Origin: Viola odorata
Lineage: Eukaryota > Streptophyta > Magnoliopsida > Malpighiales > Violaceae
Direction: 5' to 3'
Length of the DNA stretch: 64,000 nt
Assembly (NCBI GenBank): GCA_963691705.1
Contig: OY829545.1
Coordinates: 13,531,893 to 13,595,892, forward strand
Shown piece after piece: positions 48,283 to 59,691 of this stretch. Numbering within the stretch: the first letter of the stretch is position 1; each line of letters starts with the position of its first letter. Below the pieces are notes generated by a model that was given only the letters and a program-made list of their open reading frames with translations, made no database searches and was not told the DNA's origin. Made by a program: the position numbers and the translations under genes.

Positions 48283-49314
48283 ATGGCGGAGAGACAATCT
48301 CCTTCTCAGCAGCAGCGGCCACTAGACCCACCGCAGCTACAGTCTCCTCCTCCTCCTCCTCAGCAGCAGCCGCAGCAGAATCCGGCAAGGGAAGACATGA
48401 TTGCCTGCGTAATGGCATTAGAGGCCGCTTTACTTCCTTGTTTGCCTGCCAGGGAACTCCAAGCCATTGACCGCTCCCCTCATCCTTCTCATCAGAGTCA
48501 GTACCTTTCTCCATTCTCCGATCTTCTTCTGCTCACCTTAGGTATTTGCTTAATTCCCGCTGTTTCTCTCTTATACTTTTGGGTAATTTCGTCGAACACC
48601 AAACAGTTTTTGCTCCTGGTAATTTTAGACTTGGGTTTCAGAGATAACAAGTAATTTCGTCGAACACCAAACGCTTTAATGGGATTTTCTTGGTTCTTTT
48701 TAACCCGCTGTTTACCAATATTAGTGTTGGTGTTGGCTGTTGATGTTGGTGGGTACTTTGCTAAATGAATTCTTACAATGAGATTGAACTGCAATTGGTT
48801 TGCATTTCTGTGTCTATGGAAAGGGCATGAATTTAGTTTGGAAAGTGTGGCATGATGTGCTTATTCAAGAAATGTTGAGTGTGTTTTTAGAGTTTTTATT
48901 CCAAGCAAACGAAAAATTATGAAATGAATATCAGGACTTGGTGGAAATGCCTTTAATTTGGGTTTTGGTTTCAGTTGATGTGGAGAGGCATGCTAGAGAT
49001 TTCATGGAGGCTGCAAAAAAGCTACAGTTGTATCTTATCGGTCTGCAACGGGAAGATCAACCAACGGTGGCTGAAACACTAAGAAAGGTAAGGTATCTAT
49101 CCGTAGGTTACAATAGAATTCTGGATGTTATCGTCAGAACACTCATCTGAATCATTGCGAACTGGGTGCCTTTCAACAGGAGATTGCTTCAATGGAGGAA
49201 GAATTGAAAGTAAAGGAGGAGCTTATCAACAAGCAAGAGAGGCAGATTTTAGGATGGAGGAAGGAGTTGAAAGACCAATTGGAAAAACATAGTGCTGAAC
49301 TAGAGAAGGTTTAG
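48283..49314 (+). CDS. MED9: Mediator complex subunit 9
   Basis: Subunit of the Mediator middle module that links transcription factors with RNA polymerase II. Three exons, 48283-48496, 48975-49087 and 49180-49314, give 153 residues. The N-terminus is a Pro/Gln-rich disordered tract (QSPPPPPQQQPQQNP) encoded by CCT and CAG repeats, so its length is likely variable. The conserved part follows: ALEAALLPCLPARELQAIDR, then VERHARDFMEAAKKLQLYLI and GLQREDQPTVAE. The last exon is a coiled coil (EEELKVKEELINKQERQILG) ending in EKHSAELEKV. The ATG gives the expected start MAERQSPS. It is convergent with U1A. Confidence 0.9.
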
Positions 49315-49749
49315 TGAGCGAACGATGAGCCTTTCTGGTTCAACTTTTGTGATAGTAGCGCTCGATTGAAAGATTTTAATTGTGGCTCCTTGGGGCTTTA
49401 CTTTTCTTGTGCCACTCGCATTGTGATGCACTGATGCTTATGAATGCGTAATTAATCAAATGCTTCTTACTTTGTGATGTGGCCTCTGATGTTGTAATGG
49501 CGCCTCTGATTTCAGGCGCATGTTTACCTTTGACAATGTTACAACGTTCAATGATTAATCAGCAGAAGTAATCACTTGCCGAATGGAAAGATACCAAATT
49601 CAAAAAAAGTCATTCTGATTTGCTAACGGTAATGGTACACAAATTTTCTTCGTGAGAGTGCAAACAGTTACAGGAGACGAGAACTTTTACAAATCTATAA
49701 CATTCTAGTTCAAGTTCCTAATTGCATCCTACTGCCGGAGAAGGAACAT
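49315..49749. other. Convergent 3' ends of MED9 and U1A
   Basis: This is a short gap between two stop codons, with no gene seen. It must contain the 3' UTRs of both genes. Confidence 0.5.
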
Positions 49750-52746
49750 CTATTTCTTGGCATAGGTGATTAACATAGAATTCTGCTGTATCTTGAAACC
49801 CTGAAGTTGTTGCAATGCAACTGTTGACTGCATCTCATCCCCGTACTCTACAAAGGCAATCCCTGGCTTTGTTTCCACCATCCTCACTTCCTTTAGACCA
49901 GGATACTGACTGAAGAGCATTTGCAACATCATTGGAGTTGTCTCATGTGGAAGATTTTGGATAAACAGAATGTTATTTGGTGGGGCTGGAGCTTCAGGGA
50001 GCATAGATTTCACAGCACCTGGATATGGTATATGTGATAGCTGCACATTTGACGGAAACGTTAAGTATCATAGCAATGAGAAAACAAAGATTAAATCATG
50101 ATTTTATGGTACAGGAAAACACAAATCAACCCCTTCAATTCAGTTTGTTTCTTAATATAGACTCGAATTTTTCAAAGTTCAGAACAGAAACACCGTACCA
50201 GTTTTAGAAATGACCATCATATTCCATGAATAGTTTTTGAACTAGTGACAAATTATTAGTATTTTTATTCTTGGTTGTACCTTGGGTTTTAACATCATCA
50301 ATCAAGTAGTTGAAGATAATCAGTTATATAAGTCGCCGCCATCATCAAAGAAAGTATTATTTCATCATACTATGTAACAAATACACAACCCCTTTTGCCT
50401 ACTTTAAGTTTTACTTGACTCCCCTCACATGTTGGCTTGGTTCTATGTACTTTAACATGAACATAACTTACCTAATCGAGATTTCAATGGTTCAACTCTA
50501 ATATCAAACAGGTCCATAAAAAATCATTCCAACTGAACTGTACCACGAACGTGCTCACAGATCTCATCCAAGTATTGGGTCAAATATTCTAAAGAAAACA
50601 CAAGGAATAATTTTGAGAAAGAGAAGAACATCCTTACAGGAGGTGCTGCACCGTATGCACCAGGATAAGCAGCAGACACACCCATTGCCACTTGATTAGC
50701 ATCATGTTGATCTTTCTTCTTTTTCCCTGCCACACAAGAATATCAAAATGTGGAAAGATGAGTCAAACAGTACATAGCCTATAATATACACACATGACTA
50801 TTCTGCTTCCGTCAAACCAGTTCCTTCCTGTACATCATTAAAGCAAATGAACGTGGGAGAAAAGAGTGTTGCATTGATCTATTCTTTCTCATCCCTCAAT
50901 CTCAAGTTGTCATTTTAACACACAAGTGTGGCATCAACGAGGAATCAAAAGTGAGCTGCTCAGTGGAGAGACTTTTACCTTTCTCCTCATGCTTCTTTCG
51001 CTTTTCCCGTGGAACAAATGTACCATCAGCTTTTGCTATGATATCTGATTTAGATTTTGCATATTGTATTCTCTGCATCAAACATCCATCAATCGTAAGT
51101 GTCAATTGTAGCAGAGGCCTGATGATTTATAACAGTTGAAACTTGATGTTCCAGGAAGAAAAAAGAAAATGCATTGGCTCCAAAGTTTCCTACTTAAGAG
51201 TATATAATAGGCATAACTCAAAATGCTTTATGGAAACACGATTTACCAATATTTGATACAAAATAAGTTATAACGGAATAGTACACCACACTTTCCAGGT
51301 TCAGAAAAGTTTTGACAAATGAGTGCAAAACAAAAATCTTCTCTTGCTAATATTAAACAGATAGCTTTGAAATTGTAACCAGTGTTTAAGGATGAGCCTA
51401 GTCCAGTAGGTTCAGACAGGATAAAAGAACCTGTCATGTTTACAAACCAAACCCACTTCAAGTAAAAACCAGCTCTAGTTAAAAAAAATGCAATACAACT
51501 AGTTTACAGAAGCTTGTCAACCTCTACCATAGTACCACTGACCCTCTCATTTCTGTAGTTCTTTGGGATCTTGAGTTGTGAGCAATTGTCAGAAAAGCTC
51601 ATCGGAACACTAACACAGGGATTGACAAATTTTGGATTCCATGGTATTGCTTGTACTTAAAGCAGTAAAGAGACCTCAGTTTTTCTAGCCACAAATAACT
51701 ACTATGAGCTTAGGAACCTTCGGCCTTTGGTATTGATAATACAATTTTATTTTGGTCCAAAGCTGTGAGGTAAGAATCATTGAACTTGATTCTAAGCATA
51801 CCTTTCAAACAAAGAATTTCAACCCAAAAAACAAGTTCACATTTCAGTCATTTTTCTTAGTCAAGTATTATCCGAAATTAAGTTTTCTGCTACAAGAACC
51901 AGTTAAGTTTCAAACCCAAAAAGGATCTTCTTAACTAGAAGTCCACCCATATGATATTAAGTAGAACAAGTAAGCATGTAAACCCTAATCCTATTCATTG
52001 CATCTGAGAAAATATGATCAACTCAAGCACCCTTGGACTTAATTTTGTTCAACTCAGCCATGCAACACATATCAATTAACAGATGTCATTCCTCTAAATA
52101 AATTGAGGGGGAAGCCTTGTTGAAAAATGACATTCCAAATGTTATTTTAAATTAAAAGGATAAAACTGATGTTCTCACAAGATGCCTGAGTGACAAAACC
52201 AGATTTGCTCCCTTCTATAATTTTCACAATTATCCCAAAAATTAAAACAAAAACTCAGATCCTTGGTCATGTGCACACATAAAAAATATGCTTTAAAAAA
52301 TATGATAAAAGCTGCAACAAAAGTTGTCTCCTTACTTACCATGGGTTTATCATAAAAGGGGAAAGACTGCATTTTCCTCATAGCCTCAGTAGCTGATTTA
52401 GTATCCTCAAAAACAACCCAAGCTTGCCCTTTGTGTTTCAGCGTCTTGAACGCCAGAATCTCCATAATCTTCCCGAACTGCGAGAACACCGCGTGCAGCG
52501 ACTTCTTCAATTCTACCATTTTTTTGTTGGTTTTTCAATAATTCAGATAGATAAATTAGCAAAATTAGCACACGAACACAATGTACAAAGAAACAAGAGA
52601 TTAAAGAGGGATATGACATCCATACCGTCAATTTTGATTTTCTCGTTGAGGTTATTGATGTAGATAGTCTTGTTTGGAGGGATTTCAGTGCCCGAATTCA
52701 CGTTGTTGTTCATGTCCGCCATGTCATTAGTCTCTAGTAACGCCAT
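49750..52746 (-). CDS. U1A: U1 small nuclear ribonucleoprotein A (two RRM domains)
   Basis: Spliceosomal protein that binds stem-loop II of U1 snRNA. Five exons on the minus strand: 52746-52626, 52512-52340, 51072-50979, 50726-50638, 50040-49750, giving 255 residues. RRM1 (about 24-105) has the RNP2-type [11 protein letters not shown] and RNP1-type [11 protein letters not shown], followed by [20 protein letters not shown] Lys-rich linker ([20 protein letters not shown]) and a Gly/Ala/Pro stretch lead to RRM2 (about 174-255) with [10 protein letters not shown] and [12 protein letters not shown], ending LITYAKK. The U2B''-like relative is shorter in the linker, so U1A is preferred. ATGs at codons 1, 9 and 12 could all start the protein without harming RRM1. 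Confidence 0.94.
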
Positions 52747-52924
52747 GAATGCGAGTTGAGCTTCAAAGCAAAGAAAGGACTGTGTATGAAGATTTTGGTG
52801 CTGTCGAATATTACACGAGCAAAGGGGGTTTACTCAGATTGTCATGAAAGTAAAGCCCTAAATCGTAGCTGGGGGAAGCGGAGGTTGAGCACTTGAGCTT
52901 TGTCGGGTGGAATCACAAATGAGC

Positions 52925-52967
52925 TGGGCCAAAATTTTCAGGAATTTCCTTGGGTTGATACGGCCCA
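52925..52967 (-). promoter_or_regulatory. Paired TGGGCC/GGCCCA motifs upstream of U1A
   Basis: TGGGCC at 52925-52930 and GGCCCA at 52962-52967 lie about 180-220 bases before the U1A ATG. Paired site II elements are usual in promoters of growth-related plant genes. Confidence 0.4.
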
Positions 52968-53065
52968 AACTAGAATGTGGCTTTCCTCGTGGGTTGGTGA
53001 GGTAGGATGTCCGAAGCTGAGTCGCGCCAAAAATCTATTTTCTTCGGGTCTCCCAGATATCCTTT

Positions 53066-53590
53066 TAAGGGCCTGTTTGGCGTTCCGGTTATGCTCCGAA
53101 ACGTGCTGTGAGCAAAAGTGCTGTGGAAAAAGCACTTTTGCGCAAAGTAGTATGATGTTTGGTAAACATTTTTTAAAAGTGTTGTGGGAAACGAGAAGTT
53201 ATTTTTAGTGTTTGGTAAAACTATAAAAATGAAAGAGTTAGAGTATAAAACTCATTTTTAAAAAATTAATAAAAATAGAAAAAGTGGATCTAGAATTACT
53301 TATCTTAAGATAGAGAATTTATTGAGGTAGTTTTTAATTTATTTTATTTATTATATAAAGTAAAAAAATGAAATTAAAATGAAAAAAAAAAAAAAGGGAG
53401 AGAGAATGCCCAACGCAGCGTGCTGCTGGAGCAAAATGCTCCAGTGGCTTTTGATTTGATTTTTCAAAGGATGAGGAAGCTAGCTTTTTGGAAAGCTAGG
53501 TTGATAAGTGGTAGCCAAACACTTTTTTTGGTTTTTGGGTTGGGAAAAGTTGGATTGGGTACCCAACTCCAACGCCAAACACACACTAAG
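53066..53590. mobile_element. Small hAT-like MITE
   Basis: The left end contains GGGCCTGTTTGGCGTT. The right end reverse-complements to GTGTGTGTTTGGCGTTGG. The subterminal part has AAGTGCTGTGGAAAAAGCAC and ATGTTTGGTAAACATTTTTT, the latter nearly repeated at the right end of the element near 16.3 kb. It has no coding capacity. Boundaries are approximate because no target duplication is clear. Confidence 0.6.
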
Positions 53591-55062
53591 TAGTGGTGAT
53601 AATCTCCATGTAGTTTTCGTTTACTTGTTTTCTCGGATTTCTCCTTCCCGACTTAACAACGATTCAGGACTCACTTTTTATTCCATTTTTGTTCTATTTA
53701 TTAAACGAGTCGGGTATATCCCATCTCGCTTAAAAATGTGACAGGGATTGTCCCGACCCGGGAGTAAAGGAGATTGTTTCATTTACCTATCTACAGTTTC
53801 ATACTATGACTCATGGTCATGACACAGAGCATAAATATGCAAAACAAATGCCCTGTAGGGGTATGACCCGATCCGAGCTTAAGGAGGACTAAACGAGTTC
53901 GGACAAAGTGAGATTAATATTGTTGGAGTACTATTGAGCTTCCAAAAAGGTAAATTTTGTAACATAATTTTATTTCATTTCCAAAATTCTAACTCGAGAT
54001 ATTGATTAAGAGCGCATAAATTCTTTACCACTCGATTACAATCAATGTTGGTGAAATATATTTTACTTGTACCATATATATCATTAGTAATTTACTCTTT
54101 TTATTATTATTATTATTATGAAAATAGAGATTTAAAGCTTAAAAAAACCATTTTCACCCTAACATAGATCGAACTTATAAATTATCTTATGAATTGAGCG
54201 TGTCTAATCAATTATGTTATAAGTTAAGAGGGTAAAAACAACTTGAAAAATAATGAGATTTTTTTAATTTAATAATATAATTTCGTTTGAAATGGGAGAA
54301 GAAATGCAATGGTGCTCATCTATATCAAAAAAATAAAAATATATTTCTTCACAAATAATTAAAAATGCCAACTTAAGCTAAATAGGTCAACTATGCTTGT
54401 CGGAAGAAAAAAAAACTAATATCTAATATGTCAATGGTTTATCTCTTCTATTTTTTATGGGAGAAGCCACTTGGCGCTTGTGTGAGGGAGGGGTTGGGCT
54501 GACTTTTAAAAAAAGAGACACTCAAAATACAAGAGGGCGGACGACGTCATATACGTAGAAAAAATCAAGTGGACTTGTGTTGACCATGACGTCAGGATCA
54601 CAGTTCTCAACCCACAGTTTACGCTTGTGAATCCGGCGGGCTAAGGCGCTAAGCCGTCAATAAGACGCAAGGAACTGCAGCGAACTGCAAACTGTACAAA
54701 TCTTCTCTCTCAAGTCAAAATCCTTCTGATAATAAAGCTCCCAGTCCCACACCACTTGCACTGCTACTTAATTAGCAGCAGACCAGCTAAGAAAGCAGCA
54801 GATGCAAAAATATAATGCTCCAAATTCCAATGTATATTGTGATACATAATTACATTACATCTCATTAATAACAGAATATATAAAGATGAGAAACCCAGCT
54901 CGGTCATTAGTTCAGTCAGAAAAAAATGGTCAAATTAAAAGTTTTAATAAATCAATAAATAAAATTTAATATTTTTGTAAAGTATAAGAAATTTTCAAAA
55001 TAAAATATATAATGGTCATATATAGTTTCGAAGAAAGTTGTGCTCTACTCCGTCACGGTATT
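53591..55062. other. Intergenic DNA
   Basis: AT-rich, with an ATT microsatellite at 54096-54119. No gene, RNA or recognised element was seen. Confidence 0.4.
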
Positions 55063-55734
55063 GCTTCAACCAGTGACGGAGCCGGGAATCGATGTTTGGG
55101 GGGGCGACAGTGATAGATTTAGGATTTGTATTCAGGGGGTGCGGGGGTTCGCCCCCGAAATTTTTTTTTGAGTATTTTAAAGGGAAGTTAAACGAGCTAA
55201 ACGAAAAATTGAAAAAAATATTTAAGAGTATTTGTACTTTACCTTGCAAGTTGCACTTTAAAACTGTAACACACTAACTCGGTACAAACAAAATTATTCT
55301 AACAATGGGTGTGCATCATTTCGAGTTACAATACACGATGGTGAAAATTTTGAGAGTTAGGTTTTGAATTGGGGATTTCGAATTTTTATAAAATTTGGGT
55401 ATTTTTGGAGCGAAATTGAAAGTTGGGTTTTGTTTAGAGAAGGATTAGGAGTTAAAGTTTCAATTTGGGGAGAATGTGGTTTAATGGAGGAAATTTGGTT
55501 GAGGGAGAGGGAGAGTACGGGTTGGAATTGGAAATTTTGAGTGCTCATTTTTTTTTTTGAGGGAGAGGGAGAGCACGGGTTAGAAATTTTGAGTCATTGA
55601 GTGCACATTTTTTTTTATTATTATTACTAATATACTAATGACATATATTAAAAAAAAAATTAAAAAAATTAAAAAAAGTTTGGGGTGGCCATAGCCTCCC
55701 CTGGTCATACGGTACCTCCGTCCCTGGCTTCAAC
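55063..55734. mobile_element. Non-autonomous hAT element with perfect 8-bp target duplication
   Basis: The element spans 55071-55726 (656 bp). It is bounded by GCTTCAAC at 55063-55070 and GCTTCAAC at 55727-55734, an exact 8-bp duplication as made by hAT transposases. The termini are CAGTGACGGAGCC and, on the other strand, CAGGGACGGAGG. The interior is G/T-rich (for example GGGGGGGCGACAG and GGGGGTTCGCCCCCGAAA) with a short duplicated GGGAGAGGGAGAG stretch. No protein is encoded. Confidence 0.85.
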
Positions 55735-57780
55735 CGGAGCCTGGTTTGGTTTTGTCAAGTTGAAGTTATCAATAGGACGCCGTATATCGACAATTACGCA
55801 TGCCAAAGGCTCAAGGCGCTCTTTCCAATTGGCATTTGCGTTATAAGAACGCTTTAAGTTTCATCCCATGTTACGTAGCTTTTTGCTTGTTCAGTTTTAG
55901 TTGTCCAAATAATTTTTTAATAAAAAAATACAATTTTCAATATAAATATAATTAATAAAAAATGTAAATTAATTACAATATTAATCAATAATTTGATTCT
56001 TGTTCCATTACTTTTTAGATAAGTGTTTTTTTTACGTTTTAAAGAATTAAGATAACTATATCTGAACGGTTTAGTATATTTTGGTAATTACATTGGTCAT
56101 GATGAGTTATCTATTTATAAAATAATATAAAGGCGGACATTCTAATCAGTTGGTATTACCTTCAAATGATGCCACGTGGAGAATTTAGGTGACGGCTATA
56201 TGGATTTACAAAATTGACTATTTGTTTTGAATTTTTTTAGCATATTAAAATTGTAATTTTTAGAAAATAATAAAGTTAAAATTATATGTTTTTAAACTAT
56301 AAAAAATTTAAGTATAAATTTTTACAAACTAGAACGTTTTTTTTTTTAGTTTTCACTTTTATATCTCACGAAACTACAAGTAGCTATCATTTTTTTAAAA
56401 GGATTTTTTTTAGTAGAATAATATATAACGAGAAAAAGAGAGCGAGAAAGTATGAGGAGCAAAAACATATAATTGAGGGCGAAGCATCCCTGTATGTTGG
56501 TGAAGTAGTTAACAAAAATAGGACATGAACCAAGAAACTTCCCGGTGGACAGACGACAGAACACGAGAAAGTTCTCGGCTATGTCCAATGTCCATGATTC
56601 ATGTGTGGTGATAGTGCTGCATAACAGCCTACTCAATTTAGCTTTTCTTTTTTCTATGGTACCAAAATAAACACATATTAATTAATCTGAATCTTAATTT
56701 CCACAATTATTCTTCGTGTTTTACAACTATTTATAAATTTAATACCGTTAAAATTGTATGGTGAGAGTCTAGATTCATAATAAAGTTTGAAATAAAAAGC
56801 AAAGAGCTTATTCTTTTTACTATTAGTAATTAAAAAATTGTCAGCTTTATTCCAAAATAATTCGGCCAACAAAAGCAAGAATCATCAATTATTAATAAAG
56901 TATCCAGAGCCTAAGCTTTATCTTTTAGCTTAGTGCTAAATGATTCTTGACTCTTGACTCTTGACTCAATTTTAGGAGTCTCTTGGACATCTAACAGAGG
57001 CATCAAGGTCAAATTCTTCCAGAATAAACCAAAGCCGGGAATTAACGCCGCCTACCACGTGGACGGCTGACTCCTCATCCAAATACCTTTTCCTCCGTCA
57101 AATTTCAATGATTCTTCACATGTTTACGACGTCGGTACAACAAGCCCTCACTCAATCTGGCGTCTGATCTAAATGAACCATTCCATCGCCGTTGATCAAA
57201 CCCCAATATAGAAAAACCAAAAACAAAAATATAGTAAAAGAAATACTGGGCACTACTATCGCAAAACTTTCAATTGAGTCACTGATCTTTTTTTTCTTGA
57301 TGATTATGCCACTAACGCTATGAAAATTAATCAGTTTTTCCCTTCCATTAATGAGACCTATAGAATTGTTGGATAACCGGTGTAAAACTGTTGTTATTGT
57401 TGATACAATATAATAGCAAAATAATAATGATTTTTTGCTCGTTCATGAATTATTAGTTTAATTATATAAATTATCGTTGAACTCCTTATATCATTAGCTT
57501 TACAATACACGTGAGTTTTGTGTGCCAAATTTCTGACTTTTTTTTAAATTTCACATGGAGAAATCGATTAATAGTGATGGTTATAGTGACATAATTGTTA
57601 AAAAAGGACATTTAGTAGCTTAATTGAAAATTTTATAGAGATTAGGTGACCAATATGTAGTTTTTCGCAATACAAAACACAGTCCCTGTCCAAGTAGGAA
57701 AGTAACGGTTGTTTTGCACCTTCATAAGAAATTACCAGTAACACAAAAAAGTTAGGCCGCAAAAATTGAAAATATCCAAG
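55735..57780. other. Intergenic DNA upstream of the LEA5 gene
   Basis: No coding region was supported. A G-box/ABRE-like CCACGTGG lies at 57055-57062 beside a GCCGCC motif. Bases about 57245-57675 have weakly similar inverted ends (GCAAAACTTTCAATTGAG and GCGAAAAACTACATATTG reverse-complemented), possibly an old MULE-like element. Confidence 0.35.
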
Positions 57781-57782
57781 CC

Positions 57783-57871
57783 CACGTGCCTACTTTGACG
57801 GGTTCCGTTTTAAGTTTTAACCCTTGTGGACCTGATCACCTCACGCGTCTCCACTTCTTTCCCTATATAAA
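57783..57871 (+). promoter_or_regulatory. G-box/ABRE and TATA box of the LEA5 gene
   Basis: CACGTG at 57783-57788, inside CCCACGTGCC, is an ABRE/G-box core bound by bZIP and bHLH factors. TATATAAA at 57864-57871 is a clear TATA box 185 bases before the ATG. The spacing fits an abscisic acid- or stress-inducible promoter. Confidence 0.6.
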
Positions 57872-58055
57872 GCCCTTAAGCCCACCCTTTTCAAACACAA
57901 CTAGAATCCCAACCCTAGAAATCAAAGAGAGAGATCCTTTAGAGAGAGAAGGAGAGAGTTTGCTTTCAGCTGCGGCGGAGAATTTTTTCTTTTTTACACC
58001 AGAGTATTTTCCAAAGCAGTTGAATTCCTTCTCAGATTTGATTTATCATATAACA

Positions 58056-58331
58056 ATGGCTCGCTCTTTCTCAAACACCAAGGCTCTCTCTTCTTTGATC
58101 GCTAACGCAATCAGCAAACGTGGATTTTCCGCCGCCGCATCAGAAGCCGCCGCCGTTCCCAAAGCTGGAGTTTCAAAAACCGCCGCTGTGGCCAAGAAAT
58201 CAGGTGAGGCTGTCCCCGCCGAGAAGGTTTCGTGGGTACCGGATCCCCGTACCGGGGTGTACAGACCAGCTAATGTCGCGGATGAGGTCGATGTGGCCGA
58301 ATTGCGCGCTATGCTCTTGAAGAAACATTGA
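58056..58331 (+). CDS. LEA5: Late embryogenesis abundant protein Lea5 / SAG21-like
   Basis: LEA_3-type small protein of 91 residues, near the about 97 of Arabidopsis SAG21. The family is linked to oxidative and drought stress tolerance and senescence and is targeted to mitochondria. The N-terminus (MARSFSNTKALSSLIANAIS) is rich in Ser, Ala and Arg with a KRGFSAA presequence-like end. The conserved C-terminal signature WVPDPRTGVYRPAN is followed by an acidic VADEVDVAELRAMLLKKH. The frame is open to 57786, but the upstream part is untranslated leader: the TATA box lies inside it, and the ATG at 58056 gives the family start. No intron is visible. PARP2 and UTP14 lie further left, as in the Arabidopsis order I recall. 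Confidence 0.92.
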   Translation: MARSFSNTKALSSLIANAISKRGFSAAASEAAAVPKAGVSKTAAVAKKSGEAVPAEKVSWVPDPRTGVYRPANVADEVDVAELRAMLLKKH

Positions 58332-59554
58332 AATATACCATCATTAACGGGGGAAAAAAGAAGGGTTAAAAGTTAAAACGATTGTAAACCGTGATGTCGT
58401 TTTGTGTTGGCGATGCAGGATTGGTTATTGTCATGCGCTACGCGCGTGCCTTTCTCTGAAAATTCTGTTAACGTAGTAGTCACACAGAGAGGCTGCTCTG
58501 TTTCTTCCCGTTTAGGGACTTATTTTTCATGTAATTTTACGATTTTGAATGATTATAATTATTAATTACTATTCAATATACCTGATCTTGATCTGCTTAA
58601 CGCATCTAATCTAGTTTTTTTTTTTGGTAAAGTGTAACGTATCTAATCTTTTTTTTATGTTTATGCTTTTCGCCAGAAATTGCGCTAATATTGATTAAGG
58701 ACTTTATTTAAATAAAAATCCCCTATGGACTTTATATATATATAGATCCACTCATTTGAAAAGGTTGTCCATACCATTTGTATTCGTAAGTTTATAATTT
58801 ATTTTTTCAGAATTATAATATTATCGATATTTTATTTAATTATATTAAAAAATAGAATGATATTAAACAATATGAATTATTCTAATTTAATTAAAAATTC
58901 CAATCCGCTAGAATAAAAATAGTCTGCCACCAGTAACATAATTTAGTAAATGGAGACGGTAAAAATGTAATTACCCCGTCGTCCATTGGAATATTGGTCG
59001 GTGGTAAGAATTGAGAATCATAGAACTCCTGAATTATTTATCTATTTATTTTTTGGTTTTTTTGAGGTTACCCGGTCATTTATCCTATTAGTGTTTTATT
59101 TTGTTTTTATCTTTGTGCTCGCTCAACGAGGCAGATTGTTGGAAAATACGTGATAAAAGGTTAGAATATAACGATTTTTTCTAACTTGTAGTTATGCCCC
59201 AGGAATAAAATGATCATATTTAGTGTATTAAAATGTGTCACTTTAGAAAAATAACTGCTCATATTTATAGGCGTAGAGATATAAGGCGGTTTTAAAGATA
59301 TTTATGTTAGAGTCATATCTTCCACTTTAGGGGAATACAATTTTAGTTTCAGATATATAAGGATTGGTTACAAACTGAATTTGACTGTTTCAAATTCAAA
59401 ATGGTCCTTTAAATTTAAGGTAAGGCCTTAAAAATTCTATTTCTATTTAATTTATCTCGATTTCCTTTAAATAAAATAAAAACGAGGCACTGAGTTAGTA
59501 TTAAAACTACAACCGGAATAATAAAAGAAGTAGTAGTAATATATATATACAAAA
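58332..59554. other. LEA5 3' region and AT-rich intergenic DNA
   Basis: The first ~230 bases probably hold the LEA5 3' UTR. Beyond that, nothing was recognised. Confidence 0.45.
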
Positions 59555-59691
59555 AAATTTTATCAGTTTTTCATACTAACTAACGTGTCAAAATATAAGT
59601 GATGTATATTAATTCATTTGAAAGGCTCATCACTTAATATATATCATTCAAATTTGGATACGGCAATTAGTATAGAAAGTGTATAAAATTT
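59555..59691. mobile_element. Short foldback MITE
   Basis: The two halves are imperfect inverted repeats over almost the full 137 bp. The left begins AAATTTTATCAGTTTTTCAT and the right, reverse-complemented, begins AAATTTTATACACTTTCTAT. Both continue with an ATACTAA-type and a TGATRTATATTAA-type block. No superfamily could be assigned. Confidence 0.55.

Noticed and set aside
48192..48514. Open frames on both strands over MED9 exon 1
   Set aside because: These are shadows of the CCT/CAG repeats of MED9. Only the plus frame at 48283 gives the conserved MED9 sequence.
52160..52200. TGATG and CTGA motifs that could be boxes C and D of a snoRNA in a U1A intron
   Set aside because: The spacing is far too short for a C/D snoRNA and no terminal stem is present.
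57241..57680. Possible MULE-like element in front of LEA5
   Set aside because: The end similarity is weak and no target duplication was found, so it is mentioned only in the intergenic note.
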